Positions 54,676 to 63,169 of a stretch of 64,000 nucleotides of DNA are shown here, piece after piece. Position 1 is the stretch's first letter. Each line of letters starts with the position of its first letter. Under the pieces are notes generated by a model. The model did not search any database. It was not told where the DNA came from and saw only the letters and a program-made list of their open reading frames with translations. The position numbers and the translations under genes were made by a program. Source of the DNA: UBA10649 sp963842725 (GTDB lineage Bacteria; Actinomycetota; Actinomycetes; S36-B12); assembly GCA_963842725.1 (NCBI GenBank), contig CAWJHN010000004.1:1612001-1676000 (forward strand), written 5' to 3'.

Positions 54676-56166
54676 ATGCGTGACACCAGTCGCCTTCGTG
54701 GCGCAGCAGTTCGAGCGGCAGCGGCCTTGGCCATGGCGCTCGGCACGCTCGGCATCGCAGCAGCACCGTCCAACGCCGTCGGCGAATGCGCCATCGGCAA
54801 CAACGTCAACGGTCCGATCGGTGTCACGCAGACCCTGTCCGTGGTCGACTGCAACAACATCGGCGTCGTCACCGTGACGTACTCGGGCAGCATCACCACC
54901 CAGCAGCTGCCCGTCTACCCGGGGCCAGGCGACAACGGTCTCGCCACCTGGGTCCCGAACGCTGTCGGCACCGCCACGCTGTCGATGGCAGGCACCCCCT
55001 ACGCCACGTCCGTGATCTCCCAGGTGCCGACGACGAGCGTGGTCACCACGCCGAACACCGCGACGCTCGGGCAGGCCACCCAGATCAAGGTCATCGTCCA
55101 GGCCGCCAGCCCGAGCGCCTACACCCCGACGGGGCAGGTAGTGGTCCGCAACGTGAACGGTGCCGTCCTGCACACGATGGGCCTGACGGCGGGTCCGGGC
55201 CTCGGGCAGTCCTACGGCTACTACTGGTGGACGCCGACCGTGGCCGGCACGTACACGTTCCAGGCCACCTATAGCGGCGACGTGAACGCGACGTCGTCGA
55301 CCTCTCCGCTCGACACGATCGTCGCCACCGCCAGCGGCAACACCATCGTGCTCAGCGCCCCCGCCACGATGACTCAGGGCGTGCCGGTCCAGTTGACCGC
55401 GACGGTCTACCCCGCCGGGGTGTCGGGCACGGTGGGGTTCACCATCAACGGCTCGCCGATCAGCGGTGCCATCCCGATCGTCAACGGCCAGTCCTCGCTG
55501 CTGTGGACTCCGAACGTCGTCGGCCAGGTCACCCTCGGTGCCAGCTACACGACGAATGCGGGTGGCTCGGGCTCGACGTCGGAGAAGGTCACCATCGTGG
55601 CGGGCCCGGTGTCGAAGGACGTCATCACGCTGACCCAGCCCGGCTACGGCACATGGGCGCCGAACGGCACCTACAGCCTCGGCAACGGCAGCAACTTCGC
55701 GTTCCAGGCCACGACCCTCTCGGGAGCGGCCGTCACGCTGAGCGAGAACGGCCCCTGCCAGGTCTCGGGACTGACGCTTGTCGTCGACACCGGCTCCGGC
55801 CAGTGCCAGCTGACCGCGTCGAGCAACGGCGGCGCGGGCTATGCGGCCGTCAGGCAGAACTACACCGTGAACACCGTTCCCGGACAGCAGTCGGCAAAGC
55901 TGGCCGCGCCGCAATCCGGGAACATCAACAAGGGCAAGACGATCACCCTCGAGAAGGCCAGCCAGGGCACGACCAATGCCGGCCAGCCCATCTCGTGGAA
56001 GATCACGGCCGGCAAGGGAAAGGTGTGCTCGCTGTCGTTCCCGAGCAACGGATCGGTCAAGCTGAAGATGAAGGCCAAGGGCACCTGCACCGTCAAGGCG
56101 ACCGCGCCGGCTGTCCCGAATGCGTGGGCGAAGTTCCTCACCACCCGCACGTACCGGGGGGTCTAG
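54676..56166 (+). CDS. Secreted Ig-like repeat protein, paralog 2
   Basis: This 496-residue exported protein starts MRDTSRLRGAAVRA, with a signal peptide ending near AAAPSNAVGEC. Domains in order are an N-terminal beta domain, an Ig-like unit (TPTGQVVVRNVNGAV...TYTFQATYSG), a second (GTVGFTINGSPISGAIPIVN) and a Cys-paired unit. That unit contains DVITLTQPGYGTWAPNGTYS and GPCQVSGLTLVVDTGSGQC. The C-terminal module is NAGQPISWKITAGKGKVCSL to GTCTVKATAPAVPNAW. The tail is Lys-rich. No anchor is visible. It is followed by a strong hairpin. Confidence 0.82.
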   Translation: MRDTSRLRGAAVRAAAALAMALGTLGIAAAPSNAVGECAIGNNVNGPIGVTQTLSVVDCNNIGVVTVTYSGSITTQQLPVYPGPGDNGLATWVPNAVGTATLSMAGTPYATSVISQVPTTSVVTTPNTATLGQATQIKVIVQAASPSAYTPTGQVVVRNVNGAVLHTMGLTAGPGLGQSYGYYWWTPTVAGTYTFQATYSGDVNATSSTSPLDTIVATASGNTIVLSAPATMTQGVPVQLTATVYPAGVSGTVGFTINGSPISGAIPIVNGQSSLLWTPNVVGQVTLGASYTTNAGGSGSTSEKVTIVAGPVSKDVITLTQPGYGTWAPNGTYSLGNGSNFAFQATTLSGAAVTLSENGPCQVSGLTLVVDTGSGQCQLTASSNGGAGYAAVRQNYTVNTVPGQQSAKLAAPQSGNINKGKTITLEKASQGTTNAGQPISWKITAGKGKVCSLSFPSNGSVKLKMKAKGTCTVKATAPAVPNAWAKFLTTRTYRGV

Positions 56167-56175
56167 CACGCATGT

Positions 56176-56213
56176 GAGGAGGGGTTCCCGCTGAGCGCGG
56201 GACCCCTCCTCTC
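56176..56213 (+). terminator. Terminator hairpin after paralog 2
   Basis: GAGGAGGGG-type arms (56176-56191 and about 56197-56213) pair over some 15 bp with one bulge, starting 10 bases past the stop. Confidence 0.65.
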
Positions 56214-56289
56214 GCGTTCGGCGGGTCCGCCACCACCGGCCCGATTTCCGAATAGCGTAGGGGTACCTACGATCGTGAGGAGTCCGACC

Positions 56290-57792
56290 ATGCGTGACCT
56301 GAGCCGACTTCGCGGCATGCTGGCACGAGTGGCGGTGGTGACGGCACTGCTGGCCGGCGCCGTCGGCATCTCAGCCGCGCCCGCAAGTGCTGCGGCCTTC
56401 CTGAACGGGCCGAGCACCGCACTCATCTGGCAGCAGACGACCTACACCGTGAACAGCATCCCCGCGCCCGGAACCATCTGGCTGATCAACGGGAACACAG
56501 GCCAGTCGCTCGCCTCGGCCAGCGCCGGCATCGGCGCGATCACGGTGCCCCTGACGTTCGTCACACCGGCCGTCCCGACGAACATGGCGATCTACGCGCT
56601 CCTGCCGGACGGCTCGGTGACGAACACCATCCCGCTCTCCGTCACGGGCGTCACGACGACGACGACCATCGCCGCACCCAACACGGCGCGCCTGAACGCC
56701 CCCAACAACGTCGTCGTCAACGTGCAGTCGCAGAGTCCGAGCACCTACCTGCCGACCGGGACAGTGACCATCCGCGACGGCAACAACACGGTCATGACGA
56801 CGCTCAACCTCACGCAGGGCGGCTCGACCAGCCTCGCAACCGCGACCTGGGTCTGGACGCCCACCCTCGTTGGCACGTTCATCTTCACCGCCACCTTCGC
56901 CCCTGCGCCCGGAACGTTCTCGGCCGCGTCCACGTCGGTCCCGGACTCGATCCTCGTCACGCCCTCGGGCTCCAACATCTCCCTGACGATGCCCCCGGCG
57001 GTCTTCGTGAACGTGCCGACCACCCTCACGGCGACGGTGTTCCCGACGACGACGCAGGGCTCGGCCGGCTTCACCGTCAACGGTGCCCCGATCAGCCCGT
57101 CCATCCCGCTGGTGAACGGGGTCGCCACGTTCAGCTGGACCCCGACGGTGCCCGGCCAGACGCTCGTCGGAGCCAACTTCACCGCCAACACCGGGCAGAC
57201 CGGGGCCACGTCGAACGTCGTCAGCGTGGGAGCCACCACGCAGGTCGACGTCATCACGTTGGCCCAGCCGGGATTCGGCACGTGGGCACCCAACGCCACG
57301 TACACGCTCGGCAACGGGACCAGTTTCACGTTCACCGCGTCGACGCTGTCCGGCGCCCAGGTGACGCTCCGCAACTCGGGCCCGTGCAGCACAACGGGTC
57401 TGACGCTCAGCATCACCACCGGCTCGGGCCAGTGCAGCCTGGTGGCCTCGAGCCCGGGCGGCCACGGCATGGCACCGGTCAGCCAGGGCTACACGGTCAC
57501 CATGGTGCCGGGGCAGCAGACTCCTCGTGCCCAGGTGCGGGCCTCAGGCAACGTCAACCGGGGCACGACGTTCACCCTCGCGACGCGGGCGAACAACGTC
57601 ACCAACGCCGGCCAGCCCATGGCCTGGCGGGTCACCAGCGGCGGCAACCGGTGCCAGCTGCGGTACCCGTCCAACGGGTCGGTGCGGCTGCGAGCAGTGC
57701 GCAACGGCTCGTGCAACGTCCGAGCGACAGCGCCCGCGGTCGCCGGGCAGTGGAGCCGGCTCGTGCTCAATCGCACCTACCGCGTTCGGTAG
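56290..57792 (+). CDS. Secreted Ig-like repeat protein, paralog 3
   Basis: This 500-residue protein starts MRDLSRLRGMLARV, nearly the same as paralog 2, with a signal peptide ending SAAPASAAAF. The domain order matches paralog 2: an Ig-like unit (YLPTGTVTIRDGNNTVMTTL), a second (GSAGFTVNGAPISPSIPLVN), the Cys-paired unit (DVITLAQPGFGTWAPNATYT, GPCSTTGLTLSITTGSGQC), then the module NAGQPMAWRVTSGGNRCQLR to GSCNVRATAPAVAGQW. Its tail is Arg-rich where paralog 2 is Lys-rich. GAGGAG lies 7 bases before the ATG. Thr/Val/Asn-rich composition suggests an extended surface or matrix protein. Confidence 0.82.
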   Translation: MRDLSRLRGMLARVAVVTALLAGAVGISAAPASAAAFLNGPSTALIWQQTTYTVNSIPAPGTIWLINGNTGQSLASASAGIGAITVPLTFVTPAVPTNMAIYALLPDGSVTNTIPLSVTGVTTTTTIAAPNTARLNAPNNVVVNVQSQSPSTYLPTGTVTIRDGNNTVMTTLNLTQGGSTSLATATWVWTPTLVGTFIFTATFAPAPGTFSAASTSVPDSILVTPSGSNISLTMPPAVFVNVPTTLTATVFPTTTQGSAGFTVNGAPISPSIPLVNGVATFSWTPTVPGQTLVGANFTANTGQTGATSNVVSVGATTQVDVITLAQPGFGTWAPNATYTLGNGTSFTFTASTLSGAQVTLRNSGPCSTTGLTLSITTGSGQCSLVASSPGGHGMAPVSQGYTVTMVPGQQTPRAQVRASGNVNRGTTFTLATRANNVTNAGQPMAWRVTSGGNRCQLRYPSNGSVRLRAVRNGSCNVRATAPAVAGQWSRLVLNRTYRVR

Positions 57793-57806
57793 TCGCTGAC
57801 GCACGG

Positions 57807-57846
57807 ATGAGCGGGGCCCCTGCCAACAGGCAGGGGCCCCGCTCAT
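57807..57846. terminator. Bidirectional terminator between paralog 3 and pabC
   Basis: A perfect 18-bp inverted repeat (57807-57824 and 57829-57846) with a 4-base AACA loop lies between convergent genes, 14 and 20 bases from the two stops. Confidence 0.8.
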
Positions 57847-57866
57847 CTCGTCTCGTCCGCTCGCAC

Positions 57867-58706
57867 CTAGGGGTCGACCCCCTGCGAGGCGCGCCTGCCG
57901 AAGGCCTCGCGCAACCGGAGGCCCTCGGGACCTGCCGCCGCCCACTCCCGGTCGTCGATCCGCACCACGGGGTGCACGTCGCGCGTCGACGAGGTGACGA
58001 ACACCTCGTTCGCGGACCACAGGATCTCGAAGGGAAGCTCGCGCTCCACCGCGTCGAACCACTCGATCACCAGCGCGCGGGTGATGCCGGCCAGGCAGCC
58101 GCTCGACAGCGGTGGGGTCATGACGTCGCCATCCACGACGACGAACACGTTGGTCCCCGTCCCCTCGCAGAGCTCGCCACGCGTGTTGGCGAACACCGCC
58201 TCGGAGGCTCCCGCGGCGTGTGCGCGCTGCAGCGCGACGACGTTCTCGGCATACGAGGTTGACTTGACCCCGGCCACGGCCGAGCGCTCGTTGCGGGTCC
58301 ACGGGACCGTCGCCAGCGTGGTGGTCTCCGGCCACGGCGAGGCGGTCGCGACGGCCACGACGAGGGTGGGCGTCGCGTCGCCGCGGTCGCTGCCCAGAGG
58401 AGCCGCGCCGGCGGTGTACGTGATGCGCAGCCGGGCCAGGGAGCCGGCCTGCTCCTTGTTCGCCGCCAGAACCGCAGCGATCGCCTCCCGGACGACCTCG
58501 CCGTCCGGCGGCTCGAGCCCCATGGCCCGGGCAGAGGAGTCGAGGCGACGCAGGTGACGTGTCAGCGCGAACGGACCGTCAGGGGTCACCTTGAGCGTCT
58601 CGAAGACACCGTCCGCAACCGTGAAGCCGTGGTCGAGAACGCTGACCCGCGCGGCCGACGCGTCGACCAGATCGCCACCGGATCGGTCGCCCACCCACAG
58701 CCTCAT
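57867..58706 (-). CDS. pabC: Aminotransferase class IV, probable 4-amino-4-deoxychorismate lyase
   Basis: This 279-residue PLP enzyme probably releases pyruvate from aminodeoxychorismate to give p-aminobenzoate for folate. SVLDHGFTVADGVFETLKVT is the fold-IV start. The PLP Lys lies in VAGVKSTSYAENVVALQRAH. ANTRGELCEGTGTNVFVVVD and SGCLAGITRALVIEW complete the site. D-amino acid or branched-chain aminotransferases share this fold, but the 4-base overlap with pabB favours PabC. Confidence 0.9.
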   Translation of the reverse strand: MRLWVGDRSGGDLVDASAARVSVLDHGFTVADGVFETLKVTPDGPFALTRHLRRLDSSARAMGLEPPDGEVVREAIAAVLAANKEQAGSLARLRITYTAGAAPLGSDRGDATPTLVVAVATASPWPETTTLATVPWTRNERSAVAGVKSTSYAENVVALQRAHAAGASEAVFANTRGELCEGTGTNVFVVVDGDVMTPPLSSGCLAGITRALVIEWFDAVERELPFEILWSANEVFVTSSTRDVHPVVRIDDREWAAAGPEGLRLREAFGRRASQGVDP

Positions 58707-59743
58707 AGGCCCTCAGCCTGCCACGTGCCGGCCGCCACCTCGGTCAGGCGGGCCGCCTTGAGCTCGGTCTCCTGCCATTCGTCGAGGGCATCCGACCCCC
58801 AGGTGATCCCGGCCCCGGTGCCGAATCGCAGGCGGTCACCGTCGGTCCAGAAAGTCCTGATGGCCACGGCCAGCTCGGCGTGGCCCGTGTCGGCGTCGAC
58901 CCAGCCGAACGCCCCGCAGTAGATGTCGCGCGGCTGCGTCTCGACCGCTTCGATGAGCCCGAGCGCCGCCAGTTTGGGTGCGCCCGTGACCGAACCGGGG
59001 GGGAAGGTCGCGTTGAGCAGATCCGGCCAGCCGACCATGGCGCCGAGCGTCCCCTCCACGTACGAGACGAGGTGCACCAGGCCGGGATGCTCCTGGAGCT
59101 CCAGGAGGCGAGGCACGTGCACCGAGCCCGGGACGCTGACCCGAGAGATGTCATTGCGGACCAGGTCGACGATCATGACGTTCTCCGCCACGTCCTTCTC
59201 GGTCAGGTCGGCCGCCGTGCGTCCGGTGCCCTTGATCGGTCCCGAGCACACGCGACGCCCCTGCGCTCCGGGGGTCACCTCGAGGAACAGCTCCGGACTG
59301 GCGCTCGCGATCCCGATGCCCTGGTCGGGCAGGCGCAGGAATCCGCCGTAGGGGGCGGGATTGCCGGCATCCAGGAGCTCGAACAGCGCACCGACGTCGG
59401 CCCGGTCCGGATCGGGCAGCGGCGCCGACATCACCCTGCAGACATTTGCCTGGTAGACGTCTCCGCGCTCGATCGCCGACCGGATAACCTCGACGGCCGC
59501 GATGTAGGACGGCGCGTCCAGCGAGGTCTGCCAGGCCCCCAGTCCCGGACCGGTCCAGGCGCCGAGGTCGCCGGAGCGGCGGTCCGCGGTCCACGACGAG
59601 AACCTGGCGAAGACCGGATCGCCGGCATATGGCACGGCCACGGCCCACCGACCCGCCGTGTCGAGGCAGTGCGGGTCCGAGGTGACCTCGACGAGGTCGC
59701 GCGCCCACAGCCCACCGACTCGGGCCAACCCCGCACTCGACAC
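58703..59743 (-). CDS. pabB: Aminodeoxychorismate synthase component I
   Basis: This 346-residue chorismate-binding enzyme converts chorismate to aminodeoxychorismate with a glutaminase partner (PabA), not seen in the window. RRVCSGPIKGTGRTAADLTE carries PIKGT, whose Lys marks PabB rather than anthranilate synthase (PIAGT). AENVMIVDLVRNDISRV, ATFPPGSVTGAPKLAALGLI and FGTGAGITWGSDALDEWQET follow. It is shorter than the ~450-residue E. coli form because the N-terminal region is reduced. The start is GTG. Confidence 0.93.
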   Translation of the reverse strand: MSSAGLARVGGLWARDLVEVTSDPHCLDTAGRWAVAVPYAGDPVFARFSSWTADRRSGDLGAWTGPGLGAWQTSLDAPSYIAAVEVIRSAIERGDVYQANVCRVMSAPLPDPDRADVGALFELLDAGNPAPYGGFLRLPDQGIGIASASPELFLEVTPGAQGRRVCSGPIKGTGRTAADLTEKDVAENVMIVDLVRNDISRVSVPGSVHVPRLLELQEHPGLVHLVSYVEGTLGAMVGWPDLLNATFPPGSVTGAPKLAALGLIEAVETQPRDIYCGAFGWVDADTGHAELAVAIRTFWTDGDRLRFGTGAGITWGSDALDEWQETELKAARLTEVAAGTWQAEGL

Positions 59744-59847
59744 TGGCCCATCATGTCGGGTCCGGACCGTGCAGACAGGCTGATCCTGCCCTGATTGGGA
59801 GACCGGGCACTCGGTCGGATATGGTTCTGACTCGATCGAGAGATCGT

Positions 59848-59920
59848 GCGGACGTAGCGCAGCTGGTAGCGCATCACCTTGCCAAGGTGAGGGTCGCGGG
59901 TTCGAATCCCGTCGTCCGCT
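59848..59920 (+). tRNA. tRNA-Gly (anticodon GCC)
   Basis: Acceptor GCGGACG (59848-59854) pairs with CGTCCGC (59913-59919), with discriminator T. The anticodon stem TCACC/GGTGA encloses loop TTGCCAA, anticodon GCC. CCA is not encoded. Confidence 0.96.
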
Positions 59921-59958
59921 CGGAAACGTCGGGAGCCGGTAGGCGCCCGCTGCGACCT

Positions 59959-60032
59959 GGTGGAGTGGCCGAGAGGCGAGGCAACGGCCTGCAAAGCCGT
60001 GTACACGGGTTCAAATCCCGTCTCCACCTCCA
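59959..60032 (+). tRNA. tRNA-Cys (anticodon GCA), CCA encoded
   Basis: Acceptor GGTGGAG (59959-59965) pairs with CTCCACC (60022-60028). Discriminator T is followed by an encoded CCA. The anticodon stem CGGC/GCCG encloses a loop with TGCAAA, anticodon GCA; U73 is typical of tRNA-Cys. It lies 38 bases after tRNA-Gly and is probably co-transcribed. Confidence 0.95.
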
Positions 60033-60064
60033 AAGCACCGCACGATCGGTGCCAGACTGTGGTC

Positions 60065-60259
60065 ATGGCAACCACACCTTCGAAGCCGAGTTCTTCCGAG
60101 CCCGACGAGTCACGGGAGAAATTCCTCGCCGCACTGGAGGCCAAGAAGCATCGCTCCGGACATGGCGGCTCCGCCCCGGACGCGGCCGGCGGCCCGGTCA
60201 AGGACCACTCCAGCCGATCCGGCGGCAAGCGCGAGTTCCGTCGCAAGAGCGGTGGCTGA
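60065..60259 (+). CDS. DUF5302 family protein
   Basis: This 64-residue, highly charged protein has the actinobacterial DUF5302 pattern: SREKFLAALEAKKHRSGHGG near the start and SSRSGGKREFRRKSGG at the C-terminus. It has no membrane segment and is probably disordered. Function unknown. It begins 32 bases after tRNA-Cys; in several actinobacteria it likewise sits by this tRNA cluster, though I recall that only loosely. Confidence 0.75.
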   Translation: MATTPSKPSSSEPDESREKFLAALEAKKHRSGHGGSAPDAAGGPVKDHSSRSGGKREFRRKSGG

Positions 60260-60318
60260 CCGGGGATCCCTGACGCGCCGCGCCCCTCGGGGTCGGTCAG
60301 CCGTGGCAGGATCGGCGC

Positions 60319-61359
60319 ATGCGAGCCCCATGGCGAAGCGCCTACGTGCGGCTTGCCACGCTGACCGCCCTGGCTTCGGTCCTCGCCTACGTCCTCGCGG
60401 ACGCCCTGCCCTTCGCCGACCCGATCCCGGCGGCCATCACGGCCGCCGTCGCAACTCGGGCGACCTTCCATCACGCGGCCAAGGAGACCGTCTTCCAGAC
60501 GCTGGGCGCCCTGCTCGGCGCCGCCATCGCGCTCGCCATCGTCTCGGTCATCGGGACCGGCGCCGTGGTGATCTTCCTGCTCGTGCTGCTGTGCTTCGCG
60601 CTGGCACGTCTCCTGCACCTCGCCTCCCCTGACGAGTCGCCCTTCGTCGCCGCCAGCATGGCCGTCACGGTGATCCTCGTGGTCGGAACGCACTTCACGA
60701 CGGAACTCGCCGTCGAGCGGTTCGCCGGGGTCACGGTCGGCGCGCTGTGCGCACTCGCCGCCTCGTCGCTGGCGACTCCCACGCGCGACACCAGGCTCCT
60801 GAGACTCGACATCGATCGCCTTCAGAACGACCTCTCCGCCCTCCTCGCCGAGGTGGCCCGCGGGCTGCGACTGACCCCCTCTGCCGACCAGGCACGCGGG
60901 TGGCGCGACACGGCGGTCGAGCTCCGCAACCGCACGATCGGGCTCGCGGCCCGATTCGTCGACCTGTCCAAGCACACCCGGTGGAGTCCGCGGATCGATC
61001 CCGAGGACCTGACGCTCCTCAAGCAGAGCCTCGACGCGAACAGCGTCATGTCCGCCCGCATCCTGTCGATCACGTCGGACCTGGCGGCCGCCGCGCCGGG
61101 CGGTCGCAGCGCGGACCGGATCCCGCAGGCCGCCCTGTCCCCACTAGCCGACCTGATCGCGATGGCAGCCGACAACATCGCCGCGGAGGACCCCACGACC
61201 TCGCTCGGTCGCACCCAGGCGCACGAGGCCGTCCGACTGGCGGATCAGACCGACCAGATCGCCCTGATCGGCGGCATCGTGTCGAGCATCAATCGCATCA
61301 ACCAGGCGAGTTCCGACGCGGCCGAGGCAGATGATGAGGAGTACCACGCGCCCACCTAG
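60319..61359 (+). CDS. FUSC/aromatic acid exporter-like membrane protein
   Basis: This 346-residue protein has an N-terminal half with about five to six membrane spans (LATLTALASVLAYVLADALP, TLGALLGAAIALAIVSVIGT, VIFLLVLLCFALARLL, FAGVTVGALCALAASSLATP). The C-terminal cytoplasmic half is helical (RLLRLDIDRLQNDLSALLAE and later). This is the arrangement of FUSC/ArAE family proteins, which are proposed efflux pumps of aromatic or small acids. Substrate is not inferable. The ATG lies 60 bases after the DUF5302 stop. Confidence 0.8.
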   Translation: MRAPWRSAYVRLATLTALASVLAYVLADALPFADPIPAAITAAVATRATFHHAAKETVFQTLGALLGAAIALAIVSVIGTGAVVIFLLVLLCFALARLLHLASPDESPFVAASMAVTVILVVGTHFTTELAVERFAGVTVGALCALAASSLATPTRDTRLLRLDIDRLQNDLSALLAEVARGLRLTPSADQARGWRDTAVELRNRTIGLAARFVDLSKHTRWSPRIDPEDLTLLKQSLDANSVMSARILSITSDLAAAAPGGRSADRIPQAALSPLADLIAMAADNIAAEDPTTSLGRTQAHEAVRLADQTDQIALIGGIVSSINRINQASSDAAEADDEEYHAPT

Positions 61360-61403
61360 GCGCGTGCGCACAACGGGCCGTGATGCCACCGGAGGGACCG
61401 CCC

Positions 61404-63044
61404 ATGGACGAGCCCGTCGAGATCGCCTCCGGCGTGTGGTGGGTCGGGGCGCGGCTGGCGAACGACGCCTTCCAGTGCCACGCGTACCTCATCGAGAACG
61501 CCGATGAGAGCATCCTCATCGACCCGGGGTCGCCGCTGACGATCGACGCCACGCTCGAGAAGGTGGCGTCCATCGTCGACCTCGACGCGATCCGTTACCT
61601 GGTCTGCCATCACCCGGACCCCGACATCGCCGCGAGCCTGCCCTACCTGTCCTCCCGGCTGACGCGCCCGGAAGTCAAGGTCGTGACCGAGTGGCGCGCG
61701 AAGGCACTGCTGCGCCACTACGGGCATCGCTTCGACTACTACCTGGTCGAGGAGCACGACTGGGCGCTGCCGCTGACCGACGACCGGTCGCTGGAGTTCC
61801 AGCTGACGCCGTACCTGCACTTCCCCGGTGCGATGGTGTCGTTCGACACGCAATCAGCCACGCTCTTCTCGTCGGATCTGTTCGGCGGCTTCGTGCCCGA
61901 CTCCGCGGTCCTGGTCTCGGATGACCTCGACTACATCATCGACAGCGCCCGCCCCTTCCACCAGCACTACATGCCATCGACCGAACTGCTCACCGCGGGC
62001 CTGAACCGCATCCAGCACCGCTGGCCCGGCATCGCTCGGATCGCGCCCCAGCACGGGCACATCATCGCCGGTCCCATCGTCGGGGCCGCGTTCGCCGCGC
62101 TCAAGGGCATCGACTGCGGTGTCTTCGCCCTGGCCGACGCCGACGTGGACCTCAAGCGGCTCCTGCGGATATCCGAGGCACGGACTCGGCTGACAGAGGC
62201 GCTCCTCACCCTTGCGGATCCCGGAGCCCTGGCCACTGCCATGAACGTGATCCTGGCCAGCACGCACGAGGTGCAGGGCTGCGGGATCTTCATCGAACTG
62301 CCGGACGAGGGGTGGACCATGTGGGGCCATGGGCAGGGGCGACCCGTCCGGCGCAGGCCCAACCCGACGTGGCCCACCGTGCCCCTGCCCGGTGCCCCTG
62401 CGGCCGTGCTGTCGTTCCACACTCGTGACGACGAGCATCCGGACGAGGACCTCATGCGAATGCTCCAGGAGATGGCTCGCGCGGTCCGGCCGGCACTGGA
62501 CCAGTTCCTCGACAAGCGCCGGGAGCAGCGCCGCGCCACGGACGCGCGGGTCGCTGCCCTGACCGACCCGCTGACCGGCCTCGGCAACCGGCGCGCGCTC
62601 GAGGAGCGCACGCCCGTGGGCGACTACTCCCTGGTGTCCCTGGACCTCGACCACTTCAAGGAGGTGAACGACACCCTCGGCCACGCCGCCGGAGACGAGG
62701 TCCTCGCTCGGGTCGCCGATGTGCTGCGCACCTCCGTCCGCGACGAGGACTCGGCGTTCCGCCTCGGCGGCGAGGAGTTCCTGGTCTGCCTGCCGAGCAC
62801 GCCCCTCGAGACGGCCACGGCGGTGGCCGAGCGGATCCGGGTCACGGTCCGAGAACTCGACCTCGACGACGTGGCACCGGGTGGGCGCATCACCGTCAGC
62901 GTTGGCGTCAGCGACACGCGCGGCGCAGCCCGACCCGACTTCCCGGACGTGCTGGCCATCGCCGACGCGGCCCTCTACGAGTCGAAGCTCGCAGGCCGGG
63001 ACCGCACCACCTCCCGGCCGGGACCGGTCCACGCCCTCGGATAG
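61404..63044 (+). CDS. Diiron MBL-fold (ODP-type) sensor fused to a GGDEF diguanylate cyclase
   Basis: This 546-residue cytoplasmic protein would make cyclic di-GMP under control of an N-terminal oxygen- or NO-reactive module. Residues 1-235 match the flavodiiron/ODP fold: YLVCHHPDPDIAAS (H, D, D), YLHFPGA (H), LFSSDLFGGF (D) and RIAPQHGHII (H). One His of the usual set is Ile. A helical, possibly GAF-like middle follows. The GGDEF domain has DPLTGLGNRRALEER, LDLDHFKEVNDTLGHAAGDE, I-site RDED near 446 and active-site GGEEF near 455, so catalysis and product inhibition are expected. The ATG at 61404 has GGAGGG upstream. Confidence 0.88.
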   Translation: MDEPVEIASGVWWVGARLANDAFQCHAYLIENADESILIDPGSPLTIDATLEKVASIVDLDAIRYLVCHHPDPDIAASLPYLSSRLTRPEVKVVTEWRAKALLRHYGHRFDYYLVEEHDWALPLTDDRSLEFQLTPYLHFPGAMVSFDTQSATLFSSDLFGGFVPDSAVLVSDDLDYIIDSARPFHQHYMPSTELLTAGLNRIQHRWPGIARIAPQHGHIIAGPIVGAAFAALKGIDCGVFALADADVDLKRLLRISEARTRLTEALLTLADPGALATAMNVILASTHEVQGCGIFIELPDEGWTMWGHGQGRPVRRRPNPTWPTVPLPGAPAAVLSFHTRDDEHPDEDLMRMLQEMARAVRPALDQFLDKRREQRRATDARVAALTDPLTGLGNRRALEERTPVGDYSLVSLDLDHFKEVNDTLGHAAGDEVLARVADVLRTSVRDEDSAFRLGGEEFLVCLPSTPLETATAVAERIRVTVRELDLDDVAPGGRITVSVGVSDTRGAARPDFPDVLAIADAALYESKLAGRDRTTSRPGPVHALG

Positions 63045-63107
63045 TGCAGGGGTGGGTCAGGATGGTCGACGACGTCAGTGTAGGCTTGCGCAGGCACTTT
63101 GCAGGAC

Positions 63108-63142
63108 GATGAAAAGCCGTTGCACCGCAGTGGCTTTCCATC
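63108..63142 (+). terminator. 16-bp hairpin between the diguanylate cyclase and tRNA-Val
   Basis: Arms 63108-63123 and 63127-63142 pair with one A-C mismatch and two G-T wobbles, closed by an ACC loop. It lies 63 bases after the cyclase stop and 28 before the tRNA. It lacks a T-run, so a terminator, processing site or mobile remnant are all possible. Confidence 0.5.
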
Positions 63143-63169
63143 AGGAACGACAGCTCGATCCACCCAGCA

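Noticed and set aside
59431..60975. Minus-strand 514-residue frame with ETGFEPVYTALQAVASPLGH and DDGIRTRDPHLGKVMRYQLR
   Set aside because: It runs antisense through tRNA-Gly and tRNA-Cys and through pabB in another frame; low-complexity Arg/Gly composition.
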